This document shows positions 1 through 7,990 of a stretch of DNA of 45,317 nt, one piece after another. The notes below the pieces were generated by a model that searched no databases, was not told the origin of the DNA, and was given only the letters and a program-made list of their open reading frames with translations. Positions within the stretch are counted from its first letter, which is position 1. Every line of letters begins with the position of its first letter. The DNA is taken from positions 1 to 45,317 of the forward strand of contig JAEELB010000261.1 in the NCBI GenBank assembly GCA_016288705.1. Direction: 5' to 3'. The DNA comes from Lachnospiraceae bacterium (lineage in GTDB: Bacteria; Bacillota; Clostridia; Lachnospirales; Lachnospiraceae). A program made the translations under genes and the position numbers.

Positions 1-221
1 GTGTCCGTATCACGGATCCTGTCTCTCAGATCCTTTGCCGCGTCCTCATTTCCCATGGAGACAAAGGCCGGAGAAAACCTTCTGACCTGTTCCTCCATGA
101 GTTTTACGTTGCTGCCGGCCGCCAGGGAGGTAACCTTTATCCTGTCACTCTCCCGTCCGGCGATGTCAAGAGTCTGGGTCCCGATAGATCCCGTGGAACC
201 TATGACGGATATCTTTCTCAT
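1..221 (-). CDS. dxr: 1-deoxy-D-xylulose 5-phosphate reductoisomerase, N-terminal part (cut by window edge)
   Basis: Only the first 73 codons lie in the window; the rest runs off the left edge. The product opens MRKISVIGSTGSIG followed by TQTLD, the NADPH-binding Rossmann motif of DXR. DXR converts 1-deoxy-D-xylulose 5-phosphate to 2-C-methyl-D-erythritol 4-phosphate in the cytosolic MEP isoprenoid pathway. Its ATG overlaps the TGA of cdsA by four bases (ATGA), so the two are almost certainly translationally coupled. The order frr-uppS-cdsA-dxr is the common Firmicutes arrangement, which supports the call despite the truncation. The pathway feeds isopentenyl units to the undecaprenyl synthase encoded two genes upstream. 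Confidence 0.93.
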   Translation of the reverse strand, partial: MRKISVIGSTGSIGTQTLDIAGRESDRIKVTSLAAGSNVKLMEEQVRRFSPAFVSMGNEDAAKDLRDRIRDTD

Positions 222-1048
222 CTGAATCCTCCAAGCCAGATCACGGTCATGACGTAAACAGCGGGCGCAGTGAAGAGCACGCTGTCAAACCTGTCCATAA
301 CCCCTCCGTGCCCGGGGATGATGGTCCCGTAATCCTTTATTATATGGTCTCTCTTTATGGCAGAGGCCGCCAGGTCTCCTATCATCGAAGGGATCGAACA
401 GACTCCGCAGAAGATCGGGAACAGATACAGGATCTCGCTTCCCGCTATGCCCCTTGAGGACACCCAAAGCGCGTACAGAAACCCTCCGAGAGCGGCGGCC
501 AAAACTCCGCCGACAGCGCCTTCAACCGTCTTTTTTGGGGAAAGGGTGGGACAGAGCTTGTGCTTTCCAAAAAGCATCCCAAAAGCGTAGCCCCCCACAT
601 CGCAGATGGATGAGCTGATGAAAATGAGCCATACAGTCACGTCACCCATGGGGGCGTTCCTCGTAAGGCTCACAAAAGAAAGCAGGAAGGGTCCGTACAG
701 CAGGCAGAAAAAAGAAGACATGATCTGCCTGTCCCTCAGTTTCGGGAAGGAGAACACATATATGGCCAGGAAAATAATGACGGAAACAGCCAAAAACACC
801 AACAGCGCAGGCTTTTCGGGGTCGAGCCATATCAGCACGTGCCAGAAGACGATAAGCGCATAACCGGCGTATTCCGGTATCACGGGAAGTTCATCCTCTC
901 CCCCCGAAAAACACGCCTTGAGGAGCTCCCTGTAGGCAATGCACCCTATGACAGTACCTGCTGCCAGCAGTACCGCCCCGCCTGTTATGATCAGAAAAAG
1001 CGCCGCTGCCACCAGCAGTATCGCGCTCAGCACTCTTGTCTTAAGCAA
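218..1048 (-). CDS. cdsA: Phosphatidate cytidylyltransferase
   Basis: CdsA is an integral membrane enzyme that makes CDP-diacylglycerol from phosphatidate and CTP, the precursor of acidic phospholipids. The C-terminal part holds the family signature: SAIKRDHIIKDYG, then PGHGGVMDRFDS with its His-Gly-Gly and Asp-Arg-x-Asp core. Several hydrophobic segments precede it, as expected. The open frame extends 52 codons further upstream, but that part runs into uppS and is not membrane-like. I choose the TTG at 1048 because a CGGAGGG ribosome binding site sits about 6 bases before it and the product (276 aa, LLKTRVLSAILLV...) then has normal family length. It follows uppS by 32 bases and overlaps dxr by four. 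Confidence 0.93.
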   Translation of the reverse strand: MLKTRVLSAILLVAAALFLIITGGAVLLAAGTVIGCIAYRELLKACFSGGEDELPVIPEYAGYALIVFWHVLIWLDPEKPALLVFLAVSVIIFLAIYVFSFPKLRDRQIMSSFFCLLYGPFLLSFVSLTRNAPMGDVTVWLIFISSSICDVGGYAFGMLFGKHKLCPTLSPKKTVEGAVGGVLAAALGGFLYALWVSSRGIAGSEILYLFPIFCGVCSIPSMIGDLAASAIKRDHIIKDYGTIIPGHGGVMDRFDSVLFTAPAVYVMTVIWLGGFR

Positions 1049-1080
1049 ATCGATCCCTCCGAATATTGTCCGATATCTAT

Positions 1081-1785
1081 TCAGACCTTGCCATATCTGC
1101 GGTCTCTCGTCCTGTACGCCTCCACAGCCTTCACAAGCTCTTCCCTGTTGAAGTCGGGCCAGGCCACATCGGTATAATAAAACTCGGTATAGGCGCACTG
1201 CCACAGAAGGTAATTTGATATCCTCTGCTCGCCGCAGGTCCTGATCAGAAGATCGGGATCCGGAATGCCCGCCGTATCGAGATGCCCGGAAATAAAGGCT
1301 TCGTCGATGTCATCCGGGCTGAGAGTTCCTTTTGCCGCATCTTCCGCGACCCTTTTCACCAGACGGGTGATCTCATCCCTTGCCCCGTAATTAATGGCCA
1401 GCTGAAGATGGAGCCCCTTGTGATCCGCCGTGTCCGTCTCCAGTTTTCTGATGCTTTCGTTAAGTTCCTCCGAGAGCCCGGTCTTGTCGCCTATGATCCG
1501 GCAGCACATATCCTCTTTCATGGCGTTTTTGTAGCATATATCCAGGTACTTGAGGAACAGCTTCATGAGGGCGCTCACCTCTTTTTCCGGCCTGCTCCAG
1601 TTCTCGGTGGAAAAAGCATACAGAGTCAGATAGCGGATCCCGATCTCATCGGCGTCCCTGCAGATCTTCTCGACGGTCTTTGCGCCCTCCTTATGGCCGA
1701 AAGTCCGGGGCATCCCCCTTCTCTTCGCCCACCGGCCGTTTCCGTCCATTATTATGGCTACATGCTCAGGCACTCCTGCTTCCAT
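1081..1785 (-). CDS. uppS: Isoprenyl transferase (undecaprenyl diphosphate synthase)
   Basis: This cis-prenyltransferase elongates farnesyl diphosphate with isopentenyl diphosphate to undecaprenyl diphosphate, the lipid carrier for peptidoglycan and surface polysaccharides. Visible signatures are IIMDGNGRWAKRRG near the N-terminus, with the catalytic Asp and the phosphate-binding Arg. Near the C-terminus are RTCGEQRISNYLLWQ and AYTEFYYTDVAWPDF. At 234 aa it is normal size. Two starts are possible, GTG at 1791 and ATG at 1785. An AAGGAG site ends five bases before the ATG and would touch the GTG, so I prefer ATG. It lies between frr and cdsA in the same unit; a strong hairpin (1821-1849) separates it from frr. 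Confidence 0.95.
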   Translation of the reverse strand: MEAGVPEHVAIIMDGNGRWAKRRGMPRTFGHKEGAKTVEKICRDADEIGIRYLTLYAFSTENWSRPEKEVSALMKLFLKYLDICYKNAMKEDMCCRIIGDKTGLSEELNESIRKLETDTADHKGLHLQLAINYGARDEITRLVKRVAEDAAKGTLSPDDIDEAFISGHLDTAGIPDPDLLIRTCGEQRISNYLLWQCAYTEFYYTDVAWPDFNREELVKAVEAYRTRDRRYGKV

Positions 1786-1820
1786 ACTCACTCCTTATGA
1801 CCGGTCTTTTTGTAGTCAGA

Positions 1821-1849
1821 GGGGACAGGAGTTCTGCTCTCCTGTCCCC
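1821..1849. other. Intercistronic hairpin between frr and uppS
   Basis: GGGGACAGGAG and CTCCTGTCCCC form a perfect 11-bp stem with a 7-base loop. In the direction of transcription (minus) no T-run follows the stem, so it does not look like an intrinsic terminator. It could act as an mRNA processing or stability element that sets uppS-cdsA-dxr expression apart from pyrH-frr. Confidence 0.6.
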
Positions 1850-1877
1850 AAAAAGATCTCCGGTATGACCGCCGCTC

Positions 1878-2429
1878 TCAGACAGTCATCACATCCTTTG
1901 TCTTTTCATCAACGATCTTGTCTATCTCGCTTATGTAACCGTCAGTGGTCTTTTGGAGTTCATCCTCAAGATCCGCGACCTCATCCTCGGACACCTCGGA
2001 TCCCTTGAGCTTTTTGATGTAATCCACTCCGTCCCTTCTGATATTCCTGACTGCCACCTTCGCCTCTTCGCCCTTTTTCTTGACTTCCTTGGAAAGCTCT
2101 TTTCTGCGCTCCTCGGTCAGTTCCGGAAAAACGAGCCTTATCATCTTGCCGTCATTTGTGGGAGTGATCCCCACATCGGAAGCAAGGATAGCCTTTTCCA
2201 CCGCCTTAAGCATGTTCTTGTCCCAGGGGGCGATCTGGATCACCCTGGCTTCGGGGATCGTGATATTGCCCACTCCCTGAAGGGGGGTGGGAGTACCGTA
2301 ATAATCCACGGTGATCTTATCGAGAACATGGGGATTCGCTCTCCCTGCCCTTATCTGGGCGAGATCGTTCTTCAGATGTTCCTTTGTCTTCTGCATCTTT
2401 TCTTCGTAGACCCTGATCCTGTCGTCCAT
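1878..2429 (-). CDS. frr: Ribosome recycling factor
   Basis: RRF splits post-termination ribosomes together with EF-G. The 183-aa product matches the family over its full length: MQKTKEHLKNDLAQIRAGRA at the start, the central beta domain with YYGTPTPLQGVGNI and PWDKNMLKAVEKAI, and the helical tail from LTEERRKELSKEVKK onward. The ATG follows a GGAGGCGGAGT stretch that provides a ribosome binding site. It lies 24 bases after pyrH, the usual pyrH-frr pairing, in the large minus-strand operon. Confidence 0.97.
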   Translation of the reverse strand: MDDRIRVYEEKMQKTKEHLKNDLAQIRAGRANPHVLDKITVDYYGTPTPLQGVGNITIPEARVIQIAPWDKNMLKAVEKAILASDVGITPTNDGKMIRLVFPELTEERRKELSKEVKKKGEEAKVAVRNIRRDGVDYIKKLKGSEVSEDEVADLEDELQKTTDGYISEIDKIVDEKTKDVMTV

Positions 2430-2453
2430 ACTCCGCCTCCGAAATGATAGATA

Positions 2454-3164
2454 CTAAACCGTAATGCGGGTGCCGGATGAACGTCCCTGCACCGCATCGA
2501 GTATACTGTTTTTATCGTCCAGCAGAAATACATACATGGGCATCCTGTTATCCCTGGCCATCACGGATGCCGTTATGTCCACCACGCCCAGATTCTTCTC
2601 TATGACCTCGTCTATGGAGATCTCGTCATATCTCTTTGCGTCCTTATTTTCCCTGGGGTCGCTGTCATACACGCCGTCTATGGACTTCGCAAGAAGCACA
2701 CAGTCCGCGTCTATCTCCACCGCCCTCAGCACCACTCCCGTATCGGTCGAAAAATAAGGATGCCCCGTGCCTCCCGCGAAAAATACGACACGTCCCGCCT
2801 CAAGGCTCCTGATGACCCTGTCCTTTGAAAACAGTTCGGTGATCCCGCCGCAGGAAAAAGGAGTGTAAATATCGGTATCAAGCCCGAAGGACCTGCACAT
2901 ATCGGACACATAGATACAGTTCATGACGGTGGCCAGCATTCCTATCTCATCGGCCATCACCCTGTCCATGTCTCCGCTGCTCCTGCCTCTCCAGAAATTC
3001 CCGCCGCCGGTGACGATGGAAATCTGGGCTCCAGTATCCCAAAGAGCCTTTATCTGTCTCGCCACTCCGCGTACCGTCTCCTCGTCAAAGCCGGTGTGCT
3101 TCGAGCCTGCCAGAGCCTCGCCGGAAAGCTTTAATACGTATCTCCTGCTCTCTCCGTCTTTCAC
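2454..3164 (-). CDS. pyrH: Uridylate (UMP) kinase
   Basis: PyrH phosphorylates UMP to UDP and is the allosterically controlled step feeding UTP and CTP synthesis. It belongs to the amino acid kinase fold: YVLKLSGEALAG (phosphate-binding Lys and Gly), SIVTGGGNFWRG, and the C-terminal nucleotide region DADCVLLAKSIDGVYDSDP. The length of 236 aa is typical. The start is a GTG that overlaps the TGA of the bactofilin gene (GTGA), with no strong Shine-Dalgarno sequence, so translation probably depends on re-initiation after bactofilin. In many Firmicutes pyrH follows tsf; here it follows a cytoskeletal gene instead. Confidence 0.96.
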   Translation of the reverse strand: MKDGESRRYVLKLSGEALAGSKHTGFDEETVRGVARQIKALWDTGAQISIVTGGGNFWRGRSSGDMDRVMADEIGMLATVMNCIYVSDMCRSFGLDTDIYTPFSCGGITELFSKDRVIRSLEAGRVVFFAGGTGHPYFSTDTGVVLRAVEIDADCVLLAKSIDGVYDSDPRENKDAKRYDEISIDEVIEKNLGVVDITASVMARDNRMPMYVFLLDDKNSILDAVQGRSSGTRITV

Positions 3165-4696
3165 TTCTTGCTTCCAAACTTCTCAAAGAAGGAAGTGGGG
3201 CTCACATCAGCGTATGTCTGAGAGCACATACCCTCTATCACGGCGCCGTTATTGATCTGGACGGACTTGGATTTGATATTGCCCATCACTATTGCAGAGC
3301 TGTCAAGTATGACAGGCCCGTGGACATCCATGTCTCCCTTGACTGCGCCCGCGATGACCGCGCTTGACGCGTATACATCGCCGATGATCACAGAACTCTG
3401 CCCGATCTTCACCGCTCCGGAACTCCTGAGTTCGCCGGTGACCTTGGCGTTTTCCGCATATATCTCCGCAGCTCTGGAATTGCCCTCGATGGTACCGGTT
3501 ATGGAGAGCTTGCCGAGAATATCGATATTCCCCTGTACCAAACCGGTCAGATCAAGGGATCCCCCCGATTTGATATCACCGGTAATGGACATTCCCTCGG
3601 TGATGACTGCTGTCTCGTCTGAAGGAACAAGTCCTTCCGCATTCTGGATGTCTTCGATCTTTTCCTCTTCCTGGCTCAACGGTGTGTCCTCCTCGTTTTT
3701 ATTATTATCATCTTCAGTTCCATCTACAATCGCCGCAGGTATCTCTGCGTCCGAAACAATGTCGGAAGCGGGGATCCCGTCAGCGCCTTCAGCCCCGTCA
3801 GCCGGAGTCTCCTCCCCGGCGGGAACTGCTGCTTCCTCCGTCACGTCACCGGTCTCAAATGACTCCGCATCCGCAACTCCCGCATCAGCTCCGGTCTCTG
3901 CGGAAAACTCCTCCCCTTCGAACACAAGGGGCGAGTCGTTGGGCACAAAAGTCTCCCCGGACTCCTGTCCGCTTTCAGACCCTTCCACAGCTTCGAGAAC
4001 GGATTCTATCTCTGCCAGAGTCTCCGGATCTACCTCCGGATCGGTATCAAACTCACCTTCCGTAACGGGTTCGACCTCTGTCACCTCTTCGGCCGCAGCA
4101 TCCACTTTGAACACGGATCCGATCACAAACTCAGGTTCCGGCAGATCCTCCCTCACGGGTTCGGTTGTAACTATATCCTCCTCTCCGGCTGTCATATCGC
4201 TCCCGGTAAGGGACTCATCCGCCGCAGGTTCTTCCTCCGCCGGGAACTCAGGCTCAGCCGCAGATCCTGCCTCTGCGGAAAAGTCTTCCTCCGGCTCGGG
4301 CTCCGCCTCGGCTTCAGGCTCCAGATCCTCCGCAGGTTCAAGGGTCTCCGCATCCTCACCGAAGGACACCGTCTCTTCCTTTTCCTCGGGAAAAACAAGG
4401 GTCTCCTGCTGATAGGATACATCCTCTGCCCCGATCGATCCTCCGGAAAGCTCTTCCTCCCCTGCCTCCGCAGACACTGGGCCGGATTCTATCTTGTCCA
4501 GCAGACTGTCGAGATCGACGCCCTGATCACCCGGTTCGTCAGAGGGCACTCCGGAATCTATCTCTTCCCTGAGTTCCTCAAACAGCGCCTTCCCCTGTCC
4601 GGTGCCGTTATCCTCAGACTTATCACGGACCACGTCCCCCGCGATCTCATCAACAGCCTGGGATATGTCGTTCTTCAGGTCATTAAAAAAACCCAT
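3161..4696 (-). CDS. Bactofilin-family protein with long acidic N-terminal arm
   Basis: The last ~150 residues (about 362-490) are a bactofilin domain: repeated short beta-helix turns such as ITGDIKSGGSLDLTG, VQGNIDILGKLSITGTI, VKIGQSSVIIGDVYASS and AVIVMGNI-like repeats. Bactofilins self-assemble into nucleotide-independent filaments that position cell-envelope enzymes. The N-terminus (MGFFNDLKNDISQAVDEIAGDV) is followed by ~300 residues very rich in Glu, Ala, Pro, Ser and Thr with few basic residues, much longer than in classic bactofilins of 100-200 aa. The start is an ATG (4696) with GGAGG seven bases upstream; the adjacent GTG (4699) is less well placed. The preceding deacetylase stop codon overlaps the ATG by one base. 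The acidic arm is probably disordered, and its role is unknown. Confidence 0.85.
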   Translation of the reverse strand: MGFFNDLKNDISQAVDEIAGDVVRDKSEDNGTGQGKALFEELREEIDSGVPSDEPGDQGVDLDSLLDKIESGPVSAEAGEEELSGGSIGAEDVSYQQETLVFPEEKEETVSFGEDAETLEPAEDLEPEAEAEPEPEEDFSAEAGSAAEPEFPAEEEPAADESLTGSDMTAGEEDIVTTEPVREDLPEPEFVIGSVFKVDAAAEEVTEVEPVTEGEFDTDPEVDPETLAEIESVLEAVEGSESGQESGETFVPNDSPLVFEGEEFSAETGADAGVADAESFETGDVTEEAAVPAGEETPADGAEGADGIPASDIVSDAEIPAAIVDGTEDDNNKNEEDTPLSQEEEKIEDIQNAEGLVPSDETAVITEGMSITGDIKSGGSLDLTGLVQGNIDILGKLSITGTIEGNSRAAEIYAENAKVTGELRSSGAVKIGQSSVIIGDVYASSAVIAGAVKGDMDVHGPVILDSSAIVMGNIKSKSVQINNGAVIEGMCSQTYADVSPTSFFEKFGSKK

Positions 4697-5826
4697 CACT
4701 GTTCCTCCATATCTTCGTTTTCACCTGTGACCTTCACATGTCTGATGGGGATCGTATCCTCCGTAATGGGAACTATCTCCGTGTCAGGCATGGCCAAAAC
4801 CTGTTCGATTATCTCCGGAAGAGCCTCCACAGTGGATCTCTTGCCTTCCGAGTCATGAAAGAGCACCACCGCCTCGTGGGGAACCCGGTTTATCCCGGAA
4901 ATGCACCTGTCCACTATCTGCTGCTTACTCACCGGGACTGTATCGGCATCCCCGGCAGCCACATTCCAGTCGTAGTATACTATATTCTCCTCATTTAGAA
5001 AAGATATGGGCCCCTCCATGGGGATCCTGTTGACTCTGTTTGAGCTTCCCCCGGGAAACCTGTAATACACGGGCCACACTCCGGTGTAATCGTAGATCAG
5101 ATCCTGGATCTTTTCCAGATCGGCCTTGAAATTGTCCAGAGAGCCGTAGATCTCATCATAGCGGTGGCTGTAGGAATGCATCCCTATGGTATGCCCTTCA
5201 TCCGTGATCCGTCTGTACAGATCCGCGTAGCCAGGCCCCTCCTTCCCCAGCACAAAAAAAGTGGCCTTTACGTCATATTCCTTCAGAATGTCCAGAACGC
5301 GGCCGGTATTGCTGCTGGGACCGTCGTCAAATGTGAGGCATACCTTCTTTTTCCCGTTGTCGATACGGCTGCCGTAGGAATTTACAGTCCCCTCGCTCCA
5401 CGTTATGGGCTCTCCCACGTAGGTTCCGTCGACGCTGACCCGCCTGTTTTCATTCATGCCTACGGTATCGCCCGCATCAAGCCTCTCAACCGCCTCTGAC
5501 AGTTCCGATATCTCTTCTTCGAGGCGGCCGACAGAGACCTTCAGACTTCTTAAGACCAGCAGGCTGATGATAGTGGGCATGATGAATGCAAGAATGACAG
5601 CGACTACGATCAGCCGTTTGAGAAGATCCACGCGCCTGCGCCTGTCAGCCCCGCTGTTCACCCTGTCCGCGTCGGCATCAAGCTTCACATACCCGCTGAC
5701 GGGGACTCTTCCCTGTCCGGCTGCGCGCTGTCCTCCGGAAATGCCGAACCGGTCTCCGGATCTCCCGCCCGCATCAGAATCCGGGGGAACATTCATGTAT
5801 CCCCCGGAGGAATAAACTCTCTTCAT
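4696..5826 (-). CDS. Membrane-anchored polysaccharide deacetylase (NodB homology)
   Basis: The 376-aa product has a Gly/Arg-rich cytoplasmic N-terminus (1-66), one membrane segment (about 69-91, LLKRLIVVAVILAFIM...) and a short coiled coil (95-117). An external NodB domain follows: CLTFDDGPSSNTG (catalytic Asp pair), GMHSYSHRYDE (metal His pair), YYRFPGG and VVLFHDSEGKRST. Such enzymes remove acetyl groups from peptidoglycan or other cell-wall glycans, as a type II signal-anchor protein. It sits 3 bases after the lipoprotein and overlaps bactofilin by one base. Bactofilins recruit wall enzymes elsewhere, so a functional pair is plausible (inference). A second ATG ten codons in is a possible alternative start. 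Confidence 0.88.
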   Translation of the reverse strand: MKRVYSSGGYMNVPPDSDAGGRSGDRFGISGGQRAAGQGRVPVSGYVKLDADADRVNSGADRRRRVDLLKRLIVVAVILAFIMPTIISLLVLRSLKVSVGRLEEEISELSEAVERLDAGDTVGMNENRRVSVDGTYVGEPITWSEGTVNSYGSRIDNGKKKVCLTFDDGPSSNTGRVLDILKEYDVKATFFVLGKEGPGYADLYRRITDEGHTIGMHSYSHRYDEIYGSLDNFKADLEKIQDLIYDYTGVWPVYYRFPGGSSNRVNRIPMEGPISFLNEENIVYYDWNVAAGDADTVPVSKQQIVDRCISGINRVPHEAVVLFHDSEGKRSTVEALPEIIEQVLAMPDTEIVPITEDTIPIRHVKVTGENEDMEEQ

Positions 5827-5829
5827 GGA

Positions 5830-6966
5830 TCAGCTGATGGAAAGTGAAGACCAGCCGTCCTCCGGAACCATGGTGATATATGTCTTTCCGGTATTGATCT
5901 CTATCTCTTCTCCCGAGCCGTCGTAGAATCTGGTAACTCCGGTCTCGTCGGGCTTTGTCCAGGTGACCTTGACCGCCTTTCCGTTGGTCAGATACCAGCC
6001 CTCTTTATTATTGTCAACGCAGTTGTACACCAGATATCCGTTGACATCCAGCTGGGTGAAGGAGCAGCACTGGATGAACACGTTCTTGAAGGTCAGCTGC
6101 TCATTGTCCTCGGCATCCAGGTGGGCGGTGCCGTACTCGTAATAATCATAGGTCTTCGTGCTCTCATTATACTTGAGCTGCGATCCGTTGTGCTTGAAGG
6201 GAAGCGATACCTGAGTGGCAGGTGAAACCGTGTCGTAGCGCTCCTCCAGATTGACCTCGGCTCCGTTTTCTGCAAAGCGGAAATGAGAACCGCCGTCAAC
6301 CCTGTACTCGTTATATGTGGTGGTATAACTGGAGGCAGCAAACTTTTCGTCCAGATCGCCGGTCATCACGTACTCGGTGAACTCCCTGGCCTTCCCGTTG
6401 GAGACTCTGGAAAAACCGCCGGAAAAGTGAGCTGCATAATCTCTTGAAAAATACTCATTGATATAGAAGGGACCGCCGTCGTGTACAAGGACCGCATTCC
6501 ATTCCGCGGCGAGAAGTATGTTGGTGGGACGCGTGCTCCTGATGCTGCCGAGCTGCGTGATCTTCTCCCAGTCCTTTACGAGGACCATAAGCCTGGTGAT
6601 CCTGTCGTTCTTGGTGCTGTTCATTATCTCATATATAACATCCGCCTCGGCGGTGCCGAAGTGCTGGAGTGCGGTCTTCTCATTGTCCACCATGACAGCC
6701 ACGGGCCTCTGATCCTTGAGCGCCAGATCTATGGGTTCATTGGTAAGCTCGCTCCTGTACATTCCTTCCGGCACGGCGTCCACAGGTTCCGTAGACTCTT
6801 CCACCGCTGCCTCCGTGCTCTCCACCACAGGAGGAGGGGTGATAGTCTCTATGGTCAAAGTGGGTTCCGCCGCATTGTCGGTCGCAGGGGCCGCCCCGCC
6901 GCACCCGGACATCAGAAGGGCGGACACAGAAACGATCAGAAGTGCTTTTTCAATTCTTTTTTTCAT
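5830..6966 (-). CDS. DUF3048-type lipoprotein
   Basis: The protein starts MKKRIEKALLIVSVSALLMSG followed by Cys, a lipoprotein signal peptide with the lipobox LMSGC, so it should be acylated and held on the outer face of the membrane. After a Thr/Pro/Glu-rich linker comes a DUF3048 (YerB-like) domain. It includes RPVAVMVDNEKTALQHFG, ADVIYEIMNSTKNDRITRL, SIRSTRPTNILLAAEWNA and a C-terminal half with VFIQCCSF and GWYLTNGKAVKVTW. The molecular function of this family is not established. The frame is open further upstream, but the ATG at 6966 gives the signal peptide; an AGGAG lies 14 bases before it. It is the first gene of the eight-gene minus-strand unit. Confidence 0.85.
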   Translation of the reverse strand: MKKRIEKALLIVSVSALLMSGCGGAAPATDNAAEPTLTIETITPPPVVESTEAAVEESTEPVDAVPEGMYRSELTNEPIDLALKDQRPVAVMVDNEKTALQHFGTAEADVIYEIMNSTKNDRITRLMVLVKDWEKITQLGSIRSTRPTNILLAAEWNAVLVHDGGPFYINEYFSRDYAAHFSGGFSRVSNGKAREFTEYVMTGDLDEKFAASSYTTTYNEYRVDGGSHFRFAENGAEVNLEERYDTVSPATQVSLPFKHNGSQLKYNESTKTYDYYEYGTAHLDAEDNEQLTFKNVFIQCCSFTQLDVNGYLVYNCVDNNKEGWYLTNGKAVKVTWTKPDETGVTRFYDGSGEEIEINTGKTYITMVPEDGWSSLSIS

Positions 6967-7017
6967 AATGATTTTGTTATCTCCTGTCTGTATGATTCCG
7001 GAAAATGTAACAGAAAA

Positions 7018-7046
7018 ACTATACGACAATTATTACAGGAATGCAA
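7018..7046 (-). promoter_or_regulatory. Candidate promoter of the lipoprotein-to-dxr unit
   Basis: Read on the minus strand: TTGCAT, 17-base spacer, TATAGT. The -10 matches the sigma-A consensus at 5 of 6 positions; the -35 is weak. It would give a leader of about 45 bases before the ATG at 6966, the first gene after a divergent intergenic region. Confidence 0.4.
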
Positions 7047-7060
7047 ATTATATTTCAAAA

Positions 7061-7089
7061 TTGTTAATTTCGCTCTTTACATTTGTAAT
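7061..7089 (+). promoter_or_regulatory. Candidate promoter of the PAP2 phosphatase gene
   Basis: TTGTTA, 17-base spacer, TGTAAT on the plus strand in a very AT-rich stretch, about 70 bases before the start at 7166. Several overlapping hexamers in this stretch could serve as a -10, so the exact position is uncertain. Confidence 0.3.
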
Positions 7090-7165
7090 AATTATGATAA
7101 TATACTCACCGATACGTTTTTGGTGCTTTCAGAGGAGTAAAAGGAGCAGGACCGGCAAGGGACCT

Positions 7166-7855
7166 ATGAGACAGACAGAGAAAAACGGAATATGGGAGTT
7201 CTGGGGGGACGCCGTTCCCGGCGTTGTCTTCTTTATAATGTACATCACTTTCTTCAGGCTTCTGGAATCCAGGTCCTACAGCCGCGAAGAAATGTGGCTC
7301 ATTCACGCTCCGCTCGATGACTTCATCCCTTTTTCGGAGATATTCATCATCCCCTATCTGCTCTGGTTCGGATTCGTGTTTCTGACCTTTGCCTGGCTCT
7401 ACCTCTACGACAGGGAAGGCTATCAGAACGCTTGCCTGTTCATGTTTACAGGGATGTCCGTGTTCCTGATAGTGTCTGCGCTGATCCCCAACGGACTGAA
7501 CCTGCGCCCCGCTGTGATGCCCAGGGACAATGTCTTCACTCACCTGACAGCCATGCTCTACAGGGGCGACACCTCCACAAACGTGTTCCCCAGCATACAT
7601 GTGTATAACTCCATGGCCTGCGCCTTTGCGGCAGTGAACACCAGGACTCTTAACAATCACAGGATCTGGAGGTTTTTCTGGATCGTGATGGCCACACTGG
7701 TGATCCTGTCCACCACGTTTTTGAAACAGCATTCCGTAATGGATGTGTCCGCAGCGCTGCTCATGTCCATGCTGGTCTATATTTACGTATACCGCAAGAA
7801 CGAGGTCGCTGCACCCGTTCCCGCGGGGCATCTGGGAAGAGTCGACTTCAGTTAA
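7166..7855 (+). CDS. PAP2-superfamily membrane phosphatase
   Basis: The 229-aa multi-pass membrane protein (about six hydrophobic segments) carries the C-terminal half of the PAP2 acid phosphatase signature. NVFPSIHVYNS supplies the first catalytic His, and TFLKQHSVMDVSAA supplies the His-x3-Asp pair. The first motif (K-x6-R-P) is not clearly conserved. Such enzymes dephosphorylate lipid phosphates, for example phosphatidic acid, diacylglycerol pyrophosphate or undecaprenyl pyrophosphate; this substrate cannot be told from sequence. The frame is open upstream, but that part overlaps the lipoprotein promoter region. I choose ATG 7166 (MRQTEKNGIWEFW), preceded by AAGGGA. It ends before a bidirectional terminator. 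Confidence 0.8.
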   Translation: MRQTEKNGIWEFWGDAVPGVVFFIMYITFFRLLESRSYSREEMWLIHAPLDDFIPFSEIFIIPYLLWFGFVFLTFAWLYLYDREGYQNACLFMFTGMSVFLIVSALIPNGLNLRPAVMPRDNVFTHLTAMLYRGDTSTNVFPSIHVYNSMACAFAAVNTRTLNNHRIWRFFWIVMATLVILSTTFLKQHSVMDVSAALLMSMLVYIYVYRKNEVAAPVPAGHLGRVDFS

Positions 7856-7914
7856 GAAGAGTATATATCTGACGTGCCGGCCTTTGCCCGTTACCGGTCC
7901 GGCGCACGAAAAAC

Positions 7915-7948
7915 GCCGGGGTCAGGTCCATCTGACGCCCCGGCTTTT
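7915..7948. terminator. Bidirectional intrinsic terminator between convergent genes
   Basis: A GC-rich stem (GCCGGGG-TCAG paired with CTGA-cg-CCCCGGC, with a two-base bulge) is flanked by an A-run on the left and TTTT on the right. It can therefore stop both the PAP2 gene (+) and the glycosyltransferase unit (-). Confidence 0.75.
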
Positions 7949-7990
7949 ACATCTGTGGTTCCCGGGAAACTGCGGTCCGGGCAGACGGTC

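Noticed and set aside
218..1204. 328-residue form of CdsA starting at 1204
   Set aside because: The extra 52 residues overlap uppS and are not membrane-like; the TTG at 1048 has a well-placed ribosome site and gives family length.
1821..1849. Terminator between frr and uppS
   Set aside because: The stem is strong, but no T-run follows on the transcribed strand and the downstream genes have no visible promoter of their own.
3252..4412. 386-codon plus-strand frame opposite the bactofilin gene
   Set aside because: It is the antisense shadow of the Glu/Ser-rich arm, which lacks stops when read backwards, and its product is low-complexity Ser-rich.
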